Below, piece by piece: positions 25,236 through 33,613 of a stretch of 64,000 nucleotides of DNA. The notes under the pieces were generated by a model. The model searched no databases and had not been told where the DNA came from. It was given only the letters and a program-made list of their open reading frames with translations. How positions within the stretch are numbered: position 1 is the stretch's first letter; each line of letters opens with the position of its first letter. A program made the translations under genes and the position numbers. Source of the stretch: Haloarcula nitratireducens (GTDB lineage Archaea; Halobacteriota; Halobacteria; Halobacteriales; Haloarculaceae); assembly GCF_019599505.1 (NCBI RefSeq), contig NZ_RKLT01000006.1, forward strand, positions 62,001 to 126,000. Reading direction: 5' to 3'.

Positions 25236-25940
25236 TTAGTGTTCTCGAACGATCAGTATGGGCGAGTCGGTCCGCTCGGCGATCTGATCGTACGTCTTTC
25301 CGAAGACCCGCTCGGGGGTGGCCTCCTGCGTCTCACCCAGTACGATCAGGTCCTCGCTCCGTGCCGCTTGGCTGATCGAGAACGCCGGGTCGTCGGAGAC
25401 TTCGACCTCGGTGTCGATGCTCGGGCGGGAGAATCCCTCCTGAACGAGGTGGTCTCTGGTCTCGTTCAGGAGCTGTTCACCGGCCGCTACGTCGTCTTCG
25501 CTTTCAGCGACGTGAAAGAGCGTCGTTCGGAGGAGCACCTCCTCGTTGATAGCGTCCAAGAGATCGGTGATCGGCTGTCTGAACTTGTTCTCTCGCAACG
25601 CGACCAGCAGGTGGTCGAGCGTCGTGATGGGATTCGGTACGAGGAGGGCGTCGACGTCTCGGTCTTCGGCGACTGTCATCGGGGCGTCCTCGACATCCGT
25701 TCCCATCGTCAGCTCGACCTCGGCCGTTTCCCCCTGTTGTACGAAGCTAGACGCGGAGGTGTACAACGACCGGTACGCTTCGACCTCCCGCCGCTGGCGC
25801 TCGTCCGCCGACGTGTCGGCCGGTAGCTCGTAGACCCCGAGCAGAATCACCTTACAAGAGGTCAACGTATCCACGAAAGTCGACGGCAGCGGATCCGGGT
25901 CCGGGAACTCGATCGGGATTAACACCGTTTGCGAGGACAT
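25236..25940 (-). CDS. Universal stress protein, double-domain length
   Basis: A 234-residue protein starting [20 protein letters not shown]. The first half has lost most ATP-binding residues, and the second half ends with [20 protein letters not shown] and SPILIVREH, where the usual G-x(2)-G-x(9)-G ATP loop is altered. It therefore looks like a non-canonical tandem UspA protein. It stands alone, with 206 bases before the divergent cupin gene. Confidence 0.75.
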   Translation of the reverse strand: MSSQTVLIPIEFPDPDPLPSTFVDTLTSCKVILLGVYELPADTSADERQRREVEAYRSLYTSASSFVQQGETAEVELTMGTDVEDAPMTVAEDRDVDALLVPNPITTLDHLLVALRENKFRQPITDLLDAINEEVLLRTTLFHVAESEDDVAAGEQLLNETRDHLVQEGFSRPSIDTEVEVSDDPAFSISQAARSEDLIVLGETQEATPERVFGKTYDQIAERTDSPILIVREH

Positions 25941-26146
25941 TTGTAGATACCTCTTCTCGTGGTACGACTCGTCTAAGGATAGTCTCTTTGGCTCCGATAG
26001 TAAACCCATCCCGGGGTTGGGCTCCGAAGTGCTCGGCCCGTTCCGCCCGTAGAACTGCCACACCGGCCGAGAGGCGAACGTGCCACTTCCCGGCAGACCC
26101 ATAGCGCCAGCGGTACTGGTTTGCCGGGCCGAGCGCAACCACCGCC

Positions 26147-26521
26147 ATGGCCTACCATCATCTCGACCCCGACGACCTCCCCGAAACCGAGGATTACCCC
26201 TGTGACCGACGCGGCATCTCGGACGCCGCAGAGTTGCACGCGCTCCACGCCGCCACCTACGAGATGGCTCCCGGCGAGCAGTTACCTCGGAGCTACCACT
26301 ATCACGAGCGGCGCGAGGAACTGTTCTACGTGCGTTCGGGGAGGCTGCACGTCGAGACGCCCGAAGGCGAGTTCGTCGTCCCCGAAGACGAGGTGTTCGT
26401 CGCCGAACCGGAGAGCCCCCATCGGGCGTTCAACCCCGACGACGCCGAGGAGTCCGTGAAAGTGCTCGGCGTCGGCGCGCCGAAGACGGACATCGCGCTG
26501 CCGTACGATCCGGGCGAGTGA
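26147..26521 (+). CDS. Cupin-domain protein
   Basis: A single-domain cupin of 124 residues. Motif 1 is PRSYHYHERREELFYVRSGR, with two His and a Glu for metal binding; motif 2 is FVAEPESPHRAFNPDD, with the third His. Such proteins often are small metal-dependent isomerases or dioxygenases or sugar-binding proteins. It lies 51 bases before KDPG aldolase on the same strand, so a carbohydrate role is possible, but this is context only. Confidence 0.85.
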   Translation: MAYHHLDPDDLPETEDYPCDRRGISDAAELHALHAATYEMAPGEQLPRSYHYHERREELFYVRSGRLHVETPEGEFVVPEDEVFVAEPESPHRAFNPDDAEESVKVLGVGAPKTDIALPYDPGE

Positions 26522-26572
26522 TTCGAGCGGCTTTCACCTACGCTTTTGTCCCTCGCACGCCGACCCCCTGGC

Positions 26573-27223
26573 ATGACGAGCAAACAGGCGGTCCAGCAGA
26601 AACTCGTAACGAGCGGCGTCACGGCCGTCCTCCGCGGCATTCCGGAGGAGAAGATGGTGGACGTGGCGAGAGCCGTCCACGAGGGCGGCGTCACGGCGCT
26701 CGAGCTCACCGCCGACGCCAAGCGGTGTTCGGACATGATCGCCGCCGTCGACAGGGAACTCGACGACGCGGACGTCATCATCGGCGCGGGCACCGTCATG
26801 GACGCCGCCGCGGCGCGCAACGTCATCGAGGCGGGCGCGGAGTTCGTCCTCACGCCCACCCTCAACGAGGACGTCATCGACGTCTGCAACCGCGAGGGGA
26901 TCGTCTGCGTTCCGGGTATCATGACGCCCAGCGAGGCCGCCGACGCGATGGAGGCCGGCGCGGACATGCTGAAGATGTTCCCCGCCTCCACGGTGGGCCC
27001 GGGCCACATCGGCGCGATTCAGGGACCGCTCGGCAACATTCCCATCATGCCGACCGGCGGCGTCTCGGCGGACAACGTCGCGGAGTACTTCGACGCGGGC
27101 GCGGTCGCCGTCGGCGCGGGCTCCGCGCTGGTCGACTACGAGGCCATCGAGAACGACGACATGGACCAGGTCCGCGAGTCGGCCGCGGAGTTCGTCGAAG
27201 CGGTCGAGAACGCGCGCGACTGA
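26573..27223 (+). CDS. 2-dehydro-3-deoxy-6-phosphogluconate (KDPG) aldolase
   Basis: Class I aldolase that splits KDPG into pyruvate and glyceraldehyde 3-phosphate in the semi-phosphorylative Entner-Doudoroff pathway used by haloarchaea for glucose. The 216-residue protein has GAGTVMDAA (71-79), Glu44 in ALELTADAK, and the Schiff-base Lys134 in DMLKMFPAS; MPTGGVSADNV is the phosphate-binding loop. Length and motifs match bacterial-type KDPG aldolases (about 210 residues) rather than archaeal KDG/KDPG aldolases of the DapA family. The kinase is not in the window. ATG at 26573 chosen over an upstream GTG. Confidence 0.92.
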   Translation: MTSKQAVQQKLVTSGVTAVLRGIPEEKMVDVARAVHEGGVTALELTADAKRCSDMIAAVDRELDDADVIIGAGTVMDAAAARNVIEAGAEFVLTPTLNEDVIDVCNREGIVCVPGIMTPSEAADAMEAGADMLKMFPASTVGPGHIGAIQGPLGNIPIMPTGGVSADNVAEYFDAGAVAVGAGSALVDYEAIENDDMDQVRESAAEFVEAVENARD

Positions 27224-27243
27224 CGGTCGCCCGCTCGGAGCTA

Positions 27244-28887
27244 TCAGTGGTCGGCCTCGTGGGGGTTCGGCTCCGTCCCGTACCGCTCGGCGTGGTCAGT
27301 GTAGTCGATGAACCGCGGCGCGTCGGGGTCGAAGGGCCGCTCTAAGGACTCGAAGGCCCTCTCCTTGTCCCAGCTCTGGAGGCCGCCGACGGCCGAGCGG
27401 TCTTCCAGGTCGTGGTAGTCGAGATCCGGCTCGGTCAGTTCCCACGCCTTCAGTCCGCGTTCGGTGCGGACGATGACCGAGGAGTACGCGTCGCTCGACC
27501 CGACGGAGCCGACGGTGAGGTCGGCGCAGTAGCCCGTGAAGTCGGCGCACTCGTCGCAGCCCTTGAGCGCCGCGTCGTGGAACTGCTCGACGTCCTCCTC
27601 TAGAAGCATCTCGCCGTCGCGGCCGTACACCATCAGCTTCCCGTGGAGGACGTCCATCTTCCCGATGTCCTCGCGGTCGATGCCCCGCTCGCTCTCGATG
27701 CGTTCGCCGACGAGCGAGTAGTAGTTGAAGTTCTTGGTGCACATCAGCGCGATGGTGTAGTCGACGGCTCGCACGCCGTCTTCCTGGGCGGCGTAATCCC
27801 ACTCGAAGTCCTGGAGCGCACGAATCCCCTCTATCTCGCAGGGCGTGCCGACGAGCGCCAGCGACGCCTCCGAGAGGGGAACGTCTAGCTTGTGCTCCCA
27901 GCGCGAGAGGTCTAAGTTCCCCAGCGCGAGCGTCTGGTTGTAGAAGCTCCCCGCGTTCTCGATGCACTCCTCGGGCGTAGTGGCGAGGAACGACTCGGCC
28001 TTCCACGGTTCGTCGTCGCTCTCGGTGGCGATGAGCGCGCCGTCTATCTCGCCCGCCTCCAGCAGGTGAGAGAGGACGCCGGTGACCACTCCGCCGTCCT
28101 GCGCGCCCTCGCGCCAGTCCTCGCGGACGCGCGCGGAGAACTCCGTGATGGGGTCGCCGGCCCCGGAGACGTTGTCGTCGCCGCCGGTGATCTTCCACTG
28201 GCGCTCGTAGCGCAGGCCGCCGCGGGGGCACATGTCCCAGCACAGCGAACAGCCGGTACACATCTTGACGAGTTCCGGCAGGTCGTCCTCGCCGATGCCG
28301 ATGGAGTCGCTGGGGCAGGCGGCGACGCAGGTGCCACACTGGATGCAGCGGTCGGCGTCGATGACCGCCTCGTCGAGTTCCATGAACCACGTCTTCTCGT
28401 CGGGCGTCTCGATATCGTTCATCTTTTCGCGGACGCCGTAGCCGGGCGTCTCCAACTCGACGCCGTCGGGGATGCCCACCCGCTCGTCCGGGGGGCCGTC
28501 CTCGACGTCTTGACTGACGCCCGACGCGGGTTCGGTGAACGACACGTCGCCGAGCGACCCGTTCTCGTCCACGTTGGCGGCCCCGGCCCTGCCGTCCGGA
28601 CGAACTCGGTCGCCGTCCGGCCCCGCTCCGCGGCCCGCAGAGTCGCCCCCGCCGCGGCCGCCACAGCCACACGAACTCCCGCAGCCGCAGGCGTCGCCCG
28701 ACTCGTCCCCGCCGGTCTCCGGCACGCCCGGGAGCGGATCGCCGCCGTCGGTGACGAGCGGCGGTTCCGAGTCGTCTGTGTCCCCGTCTTCGGCGTCGTC
28801 ACCGCTGTCGGGCCGCGAGTCGCCGTCTGCGAGTTCCGGTGCGGCGTCGGCCGGCGCGATACCGCGCTCGCGACGCTCCTCAGTCAT
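27244..28887 (-). CDS. FrhB-like iron-sulfur flavoprotein paired with nitrite reductase
   Basis: A 547-residue protein. From about residue 175 it has two [4Fe-4S] ferredoxin motifs (Cys181/184/187/191 and Cys210/213/216/220), followed by the F420 hydrogenase/dehydrogenase beta-subunit (FrhB) domain with LVGTPCEIEGIRALQ and CDECADFTGYCADLTVGSVG. FrhB-type proteins move electrons between F420H2 or ferredoxin and Fe-S clusters through FAD. The N-terminal 155 residues are disordered and acidic, with an isolated Cys-rich knot CGCGSSCGCGG at 67-77. It starts inside the last eight bases of nirA, so the pair is one operon and this protein probably supplies electrons to the reductase. Confidence 0.85.
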   Translation of the reverse strand: MTEERRERGIAPADAAPELADGDSRPDSGDDAEDGDTDDSEPPLVTDGGDPLPGVPETGGDESGDACGCGSSCGCGGRGGGDSAGRGAGPDGDRVRPDGRAGAANVDENGSLGDVSFTEPASGVSQDVEDGPPDERVGIPDGVELETPGYGVREKMNDIETPDEKTWFMELDEAVIDADRCIQCGTCVAACPSDSIGIGEDDLPELVKMCTGCSLCWDMCPRGGLRYERQWKITGGDDNVSGAGDPITEFSARVREDWREGAQDGGVVTGVLSHLLEAGEIDGALIATESDDEPWKAESFLATTPEECIENAGSFYNQTLALGNLDLSRWEHKLDVPLSEASLALVGTPCEIEGIRALQDFEWDYAAQEDGVRAVDYTIALMCTKNFNYYSLVGERIESERGIDREDIGKMDVLHGKLMVYGRDGEMLLEEDVEQFHDAALKGCDECADFTGYCADLTVGSVGSSDAYSSVIVRTERGLKAWELTEPDLDYHDLEDRSAVGGLQSWDKERAFESLERPFDPDAPRFIDYTDHAERYGTEPNPHEADH

Positions 28888-30628
28888 CGTCGCTCGCCCC
28901 CCGTCCGGCCGAATCGTCGGCTGCGACGCCGCCGGCGACGTCGGCGTCGGCCCCCCGCATGAGCGAGCGAAGCCGGTCGTTGCCGACCCGGCGACACCAC
29001 TCGTAGAACCGCTCGCCGTCGTCTCGCTCGCCGGCGTAGGCCGCGAACAGTTCTTCGAGCGCCGGGATCACGGCGTCGGCCGGGACGGCGGTCTCCACCC
29101 AGTCGAGGAAGGCGTTGTCGGCGCCGAGGCTCCCGCCGAGGCCGAAGTCCATCCCCTCGACGATAGCGTCGCCTTCCCCGTCGGCGCTACTTCCCGACTC
29201 GGCCACTTTGACCGTCTCGCCTCGAAATCCGATGTCGGCGATCTGCGGTTGCGCGCAGGAGGCCGAACAGCCCGACATGTGCATGCGGACCACGTCTAAG
29301 TCGTCGGGCGTCTGGATGCGCTCGTCCAGTTCCTTCGCCCAGCGGCGGACCCGACGTTTCGTCTCGACGATGCCGTAGTTGCAGAACTCCGAGCCGGTAC
29401 AGCCGACCGCGCCCCGCGAGAACGGGCCGGGGTCGGGCTGGTAGTCGGCGGCGAACGGTTCCGCGAGCAGTGCGGAGACGCTCTCGTCGGGGACGTGCGT
29501 GAGGAGGAAGTTCTGGTCGGTCGCCAGTCGTATCGACGCCTCGTCGGTCCCGTACTCGCGGGCCGCGCGCGCCGCCTGTGCGAACTCTTCGCCCCCCATC
29601 CGTCCGGCGATGACGTTGAACCCGACGTAGTTCAGGTCGGGGTCGCGCTGGTCGCGGACGCCGACGTGGTCGCCGCGGTACCCCTCGGTGAGGTCGGTCC
29701 CGCGGGTCGGCAACTCGACCGCACAACGGTCCCGGACGGCTTCCTCGAACGCGTCTGCGCCCATCTGCTCGACGAGGTAGCGCATCCGGCAGACGCCGCG
29801 GTTGTTCCGGTCGCCCAACTCCTTGAACGTCTGGGCGACCGCGCGACAGAACTCGACGGCGTCCTCCGGCCGGACGAACACGTCGAGCGTCGAAGCCATC
29901 CGCGGGCCGTCCGAGAGGCCGCCGCCGACGCGGACGTGGAAGCCGTAGTGCCCGCCGCGCGCCGCATCGCCGTCGAGCGCCTTCTTCGCCGGCGTCAGCC
30001 CCACGTCGTTTATCTGGGACTGGGCGCAGTCGCGGCGACAGCCCGTGATAGTCATCTTGAACTTCCGCGGGAGGTTCGCGTACTCGCGGTTCTCCGTGAA
30101 GAAGTCGGAGACGGCGTCGACGACCGGTTGGGCGTCGAAACACTCGTGGCCGGCGAGCCCGGCGGCCGGACAGCCGAGCACGTTCCGCGCCGAGTCGCCA
30201 CAGCCCTGGATCGTGGTCAGGCCGACCTCGTCGTAGCGCGCCCATATCTCGGGGACGTCTTCGATCTCGATCCAGTGCATCTGGACGTCCTGTCGCGTCG
30301 TGATGTCGAGGAACGCGTCGCCCCAGACCGGATTCTGGGTCTCGCCGCCGTACTCCTCGGGGGCGGTGGCGAACTCGGCGGCGACGTCACCGACGGTCTC
30401 TGCCTGTGCCGGCGTCAATAGCCCGCCGGGCACCTTCGTCCGGAGCATGAAGTAGCCGTCCTGTCGCCCGTGCGCGTACAGGCCCGCCCACTTCAGCCGC
30501 TCCCACTCGCCATCGCCCGCTCTCTCCGCTATCTCCTCGAAACTCAACTCCCGCGCCGCGTACCGCTTCACGTCTTCGACGACGTCGAGCGGGTGTTTCT
30601 CCTGTTTCCATCGTTCGACTGTGTTCAC
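28880..30628 (-). CDS. nirA: Ferredoxin-type nitrite (or sulfite) reductase
   Basis: Siroheme/[4Fe-4S] reductase converting nitrite to ammonia with six electrons. The GTG at 30628 gives 582 residues. The two ferrodoxin-like half domains alternate with two siroheme domains. The siroheme/cluster cysteines are in CTGSEFCNYGIVETKRR and MSGCSASCAQPQIADIGF; a second Cys pair, TGCRRDCAQSQINDVG, occurs in the first half. CTGxxFC plus ETK resembles assimilatory nitrite reductases more than sulfite reductases, but I cannot exclude sulfite as substrate. The C-terminal 25 residues are a low-complexity acidic tail. No nitrate reductase gene is in view. Confidence 0.88.
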   Translation of the reverse strand: MNTVERWKQEKHPLDVVEDVKRYAARELSFEEIAERAGDGEWERLKWAGLYAHGRQDGYFMLRTKVPGGLLTPAQAETVGDVAAEFATAPEEYGGETQNPVWGDAFLDITTRQDVQMHWIEIEDVPEIWARYDEVGLTTIQGCGDSARNVLGCPAAGLAGHECFDAQPVVDAVSDFFTENREYANLPRKFKMTITGCRRDCAQSQINDVGLTPAKKALDGDAARGGHYGFHVRVGGGLSDGPRMASTLDVFVRPEDAVEFCRAVAQTFKELGDRNNRGVCRMRYLVEQMGADAFEEAVRDRCAVELPTRGTDLTEGYRGDHVGVRDQRDPDLNYVGFNVIAGRMGGEEFAQAARAAREYGTDEASIRLATDQNFLLTHVPDESVSALLAEPFAADYQPDPGPFSRGAVGCTGSEFCNYGIVETKRRVRRWAKELDERIQTPDDLDVVRMHMSGCSASCAQPQIADIGFRGETVKVAESGSSADGEGDAIVEGMDFGLGGSLGADNAFLDWVETAVPADAVIPALEELFAAYAGERDDGERFYEWCRRVGNDRLRSLMRGADADVAGGVAADDSAGRGASDDD

Positions 30629-31049
30629 TGAGACCACCTCACATGGTCGTGCGAACACACAGCCCCGGCTTCCTTCAACGCGCCCGTGGCGGCGAAAACG
30701 GCCCCACCTCTCCCGAGGAGGGTATTGTTGCCGGTAGTTTCCCGAACGATCGAACTCGAACCCGCCGCCGTCGCAGGGTCGCCACGAATTCGCACGGCAG
30801 TGCGTCGGCGATACGGGCGAATGCTGCCGATACGACGGGACGAGCATCGGCTGCCTCGGTCGCCGCTCACCTACTGAAAAAGTCAGCGCACGCGCGGACG
30901 AACATCGTCCGCTACGTCGGCCCGCTGTACGACGTCCTCGACCGCTTCGAGACGGAGTCCGAACACCAGTTCGGGTCCCTCGATCGCACAGGACGACGAC
31001 TGAGCGCGGCAGTCCGTTTTCTGCGCTCCCTCACCTTGCTGTCCGGCAT
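30629..31049. other. 421-base spacer with a possible coding remnant
   Basis: No intact gene. The stretch around 30900-30985 on the plus strand has haloarchaeal codon character and would read NIVRYVGPLYDVLDRFE and continue for about 20 residues, but it has no start in a sensible place and merges with the antisense of the lipoprotein gene. It could be a decayed gene or chance. The nirA promoter should lie near 30640-30670 on the minus strand. Confidence 0.35.
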
Positions 31050-31319
31050 TCACTCTTCAGGCGAGGCTGTCTCCGTCTCCGTTCCCATTCCGGTTCCGGT
31101 CTCGGTCGCTTCGCCCATACCGGTCTCTGTCTCCTCGCCCATGCCGGTCTCGGTCTCTGTGGCCATGCCGCCTTCTGTCTCGGTGGCCATTCCGCCCTCG
31201 GTCGCCGTCCCGTCGCCGCCATCGCCGCCGTCACCGCCGTCGCCACAACCGGCCAGTGCCGCCAAGCCGCCGGCAACGAGTGTCAGTACACCGCGTCGCG
31301 TCTGGGATCGTCGAGTCAT
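31050..31319 (-). CDS. Short lipoprotein made only of signal plus Thr/Glu/Gly repeats
   Basis: An 89-residue protein. MTRRSQTRRGVLTLVAGGLAALAGC is a twin-arginine-type signal with a lipobox Cys at residue 25. The mature part is GDGGDGGDGG followed by near-repeats of the octet GMATETEG/GMATETET/GMGEETET/GMGEATET, ending ASPEE and a stop. There is no folded domain. In other haloarchaeal lipoproteins a similar acidic linker precedes a globular domain such as a cupredoxin, so this may be a truncated relative or a true surface spacer. Confidence 0.7.
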   Translation of the reverse strand: MTRRSQTRRGVLTLVAGGLAALAGCGDGGDGGDGGDGTATEGGMATETEGGMATETETGMGEETETGMGEATETGTGMGTETETASPEE

Positions 31320-31471
31320 TACGTCCGGTCCCGACTCTATCCACCGACATTAGCAGTCACCGGCTATCGCCGGTCGGTTCGGCTTACTCGTCGCTGGGGG
31401 ACGACGGCCCGATCCCATCGCTCAGAGCGCGAAAAGCGTCGGATAAGTCGGGGTTACTCGGACGCCGACCG

Positions 31472-32878
31472 CTATTCGCCCAGCAGTCGGTCGACGATCT
31501 CCTCGGGGTCGAACGGTTCGAGGTCGTCGTAGTCCTGTCCCGTCCCCAGAAAGAGGATGGGCTTGCCCGTGACGTGCGCGACGGAGATGGCCGCGCCGCC
31601 CTGCGGGTCGGCGTCGGCCTTCGTCAACACCGCGCCGTCGATCTCGGCGGCGGCGTCGAACTCGCGGGCGCGGTTGACCGCGTCCTGTCCGGCGACGGCC
31701 TCGTCGACGAACAGCGTCATGTCGGGGTCGATGTTGCGGTCGATCTTCGCCAGTTGGTCCATCAGGCCGTCGTTGGTGTGGAGGCGACCGGCGGTGTCGC
31801 CGAGCACCACGTCGACGTCGTTGGCCTTCGCGTACTCGACGGCGTCGTAGACGACCGCCGTCGGGTCCGACCCCTGTTCGTGGGTGATGACCTTCTTCCC
31901 GAGGTTCTGTGCGTGCTTCTGGAGCTGTTCGTTCGCGCCGGCGCGGTAGGTGTCGCCGTTCGCCAGCACAGTCGAGAGGCCCCGTTCCTCGAAGTACTGC
32001 GAGAGCTTGGCGATGGTCGTCGTCTTCCCGACGCCGTTGACGCCGGTGAAGACGATGACCACGGGTTTATCGGCCGTTCGAACGCGCTCGTCGAAGTCGA
32101 ACTGACCGACGCTGATGACGTCGTACAGCGCCTCGCGCAACGCGTCGCGCACGAGACTCCCCGTACCGGAGAGTCGGCGGCGGGTCTGTCCGGTGAGGTT
32201 CGCCTTGACGCCGTCTAGAATCTCGCCCGCGACGCTCATCTCCACGTCGCTCGACAGCAGGGCGAATTCGAGGTCGTCGAGGTGACGCTGGAGATCGTCC
32301 TCCTCGATGACCGTCTTCCCGGTCGCCATGATCTTCGCCCGCTGGGTCAGACTCCGGCCGTTATCGTCGTCTTCCCCGTCTCCCCCGTCCGCCTCGCCGT
32401 CGCTCTCCTCGGCCTCTTCGGCCGCCGCCTCGGGCGACGTGGCCGGCGTTCCGGTCGGGGCGTCGGGTCCGGTGACCTCCTCGTCGGCGTCTTCGTCGGC
32501 CGGAATCTCGGTTTCGGCGTCGGGCTCGGTGTCGGTGTCGTCTGTCGACGGCTCCCCGTCGCCGTCGACCGGTCCCGGCGGCTCCTCGGCGGCGGTGTCG
32601 GCGTCGGCCGTCGTCTCCGGCGAGGCCGTCGCCGTCGCTTCCGGTTCGACCGTCTCCTCGCCGGGACCGCCCTCGGCCGTGCGTTCGTCGGGTTCCGTCT
32701 CGGCGGCCGTCGAGTCGTCTTCGTCTGCCGCCGCTTCGTCCGCCGCCGTGTCGTCGTCGACCGACGCTTCGTCGGTCGATTCTCCCTCGACGGCCTCCTC
32801 CTCGACGGCCTCTTCGTCGACGTCCTCCTCGACGTCGCTGGTGAACCCGCTGAGTTTGTCCTTCAGTCCGTCGAACAT
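31472..32878 (-). CDS. ftsY: Signal recognition particle receptor FtsY
   Basis: Membrane-associated SRP receptor GTPase. The 468-residue protein has a membrane-targeting start MFDGLKDKLSGFTSDV, a very acidic disordered A domain (about 15-175), the N domain, and the G domain with P-loop GVNGVGKT at 279-286, DTAGRLHTN and TKADADPQGGAA. The ending PFDPEEIVDRLLGE is typical. It follows prefoldin alpha by six bases, in the conserved archaeal cluster LX - pfdA - ftsY. Confidence 0.97.
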   Translation of the reverse strand: MFDGLKDKLSGFTSDVEEDVDEEAVEEEAVEGESTDEASVDDDTAADEAAADEDDSTAAETEPDERTAEGGPGEETVEPEATATASPETTADADTAAEEPPGPVDGDGEPSTDDTDTEPDAETEIPADEDADEEVTGPDAPTGTPATSPEAAAEEAEESDGEADGGDGEDDDNGRSLTQRAKIMATGKTVIEEDDLQRHLDDLEFALLSSDVEMSVAGEILDGVKANLTGQTRRRLSGTGSLVRDALREALYDVISVGQFDFDERVRTADKPVVIVFTGVNGVGKTTTIAKLSQYFEERGLSTVLANGDTYRAGANEQLQKHAQNLGKKVITHEQGSDPTAVVYDAVEYAKANDVDVVLGDTAGRLHTNDGLMDQLAKIDRNIDPDMTLFVDEAVAGQDAVNRAREFDAAAEIDGAVLTKADADPQGGAAISVAHVTGKPILFLGTGQDYDDLEPFDPEEIVDRLLGE

Positions 32879-32884
32879 GTGGCC

Positions 32885-33352
32885 TTACTCGTCGTCGCCC
32901 TGCTCTTCCTGCTGCTGTTGCATCATCTGCTGCATCTGCTGTTGTTGCATCTGCTGGGCCTGCTGTTCGAGTTCCTCCTTCTCGGTCTCGACCTCGGCGA
33001 TCTCGGACTGGAGGTCCTCGATGCGGTCGTCCAGCGTCTCCTTCTTCGTCTCCAGGGAGCTGACAGCGCCCTCCTGGTCGCGTTCTGCGGCGTAGCCGCC
33101 GCCCAGCGAGACGACGATCTCGTCGATGTCGTCGACGGTCGCGCGGATGTAGGCGTCGCCGCCGACCGGGACCTGCACGGTCGAACCGGACTCGAGGGTC
33201 TCGATGGCCTCGATGGCCTCGTCGGCCTCGGTCTTCTCCTGCTGGAGTCCTTCGATCTCCTGTTCGATCGCCTCAATCTCCTGGTCCATCTGCTCGATCT
33301 CCTGGGAGATCTGCTGCATCTGACCGCCGCCGCCGCCACCGCCGCCCATCAT
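32885..33352 (-). CDS. pfdA: Prefoldin alpha subunit
   Basis: Alpha subunit of the hexameric prefoldin chaperone that captures unfolded protein for the thermosome. The 155-residue protein has two long coiled-coil arms (about 10-50 and 100-150) joined by the beta-hairpin region TVQVPVGGDAYIRATVDD and VVSLGGGYAAERD. The Gly-run start (MMGGGGGGGG) and the Gln/Met-rich tail are haloarchaeal features. Overlaps the LX stop by four bases. Confidence 0.95.
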   Translation of the reverse strand: MMGGGGGGGGQMQQISQEIEQMDQEIEAIEQEIEGLQQEKTEADEAIEAIETLESGSTVQVPVGGDAYIRATVDDIDEIVVSLGGGYAAERDQEGAVSSLETKKETLDDRIEDLQSEIAEVETEKEELEQQAQQMQQQQMQQMMQQQQEEQGDDE

Positions 33353-33522
33353 GCTGCCACCTCGTCGATGGTGATCTCGGTGCGCTTGAGGTTGTGGTGG
33401 GAGCCGAAGTCGCTGTAGACGCGCTCTTCGGCGACGTTCTCGTTGGGGGCCTCCACTTCCGTCTCGAACTCCTGTGGGCCGTCTCGGGCCGGGAAACTAC
33501 CACGAACAGTGAACGTGCTCAT
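33349..33522 (-). CDS. rpl18a: Ribosomal protein eL20 (LX/L18Ae)
   Basis: A 57-residue protein, MSTFTVRGSFPARDGPQEFE followed by RVYSDFGSHHNLKRTEI, matching archaeal 50S protein LX (L18a/L20e). The ATG at 33522 is chosen by homology. It opens the LX-pfdA-ftsY operon; an inverted repeat GGGAAG-TAT-CTTCCC at 33545-33559 lies just upstream. Confidence 0.93.
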   Translation of the reverse strand: MSTFTVRGSFPARDGPQEFETEVEAPNENVAEERVYSDFGSHHNLKRTEITIDEVAA

Positions 33523-33613
33523 GTCCTCCGGTGCGGGCACGACAGGGAAGTATCTTCCCCTTCCACCTCTGCAGCGGCCCCGTTTCCGCGTACGCTCCGG
33601 GACGTCTGCCGAC

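Noticed and set aside
30643..31353. A plus-strand protein of over 200 residues covering the lipoprotein region
   Set aside because: Its second half is the Val/Ser/Pro-rich antisense of the lipoprotein repeats; only a short middle segment looks coding and is reported as a possible remnant.
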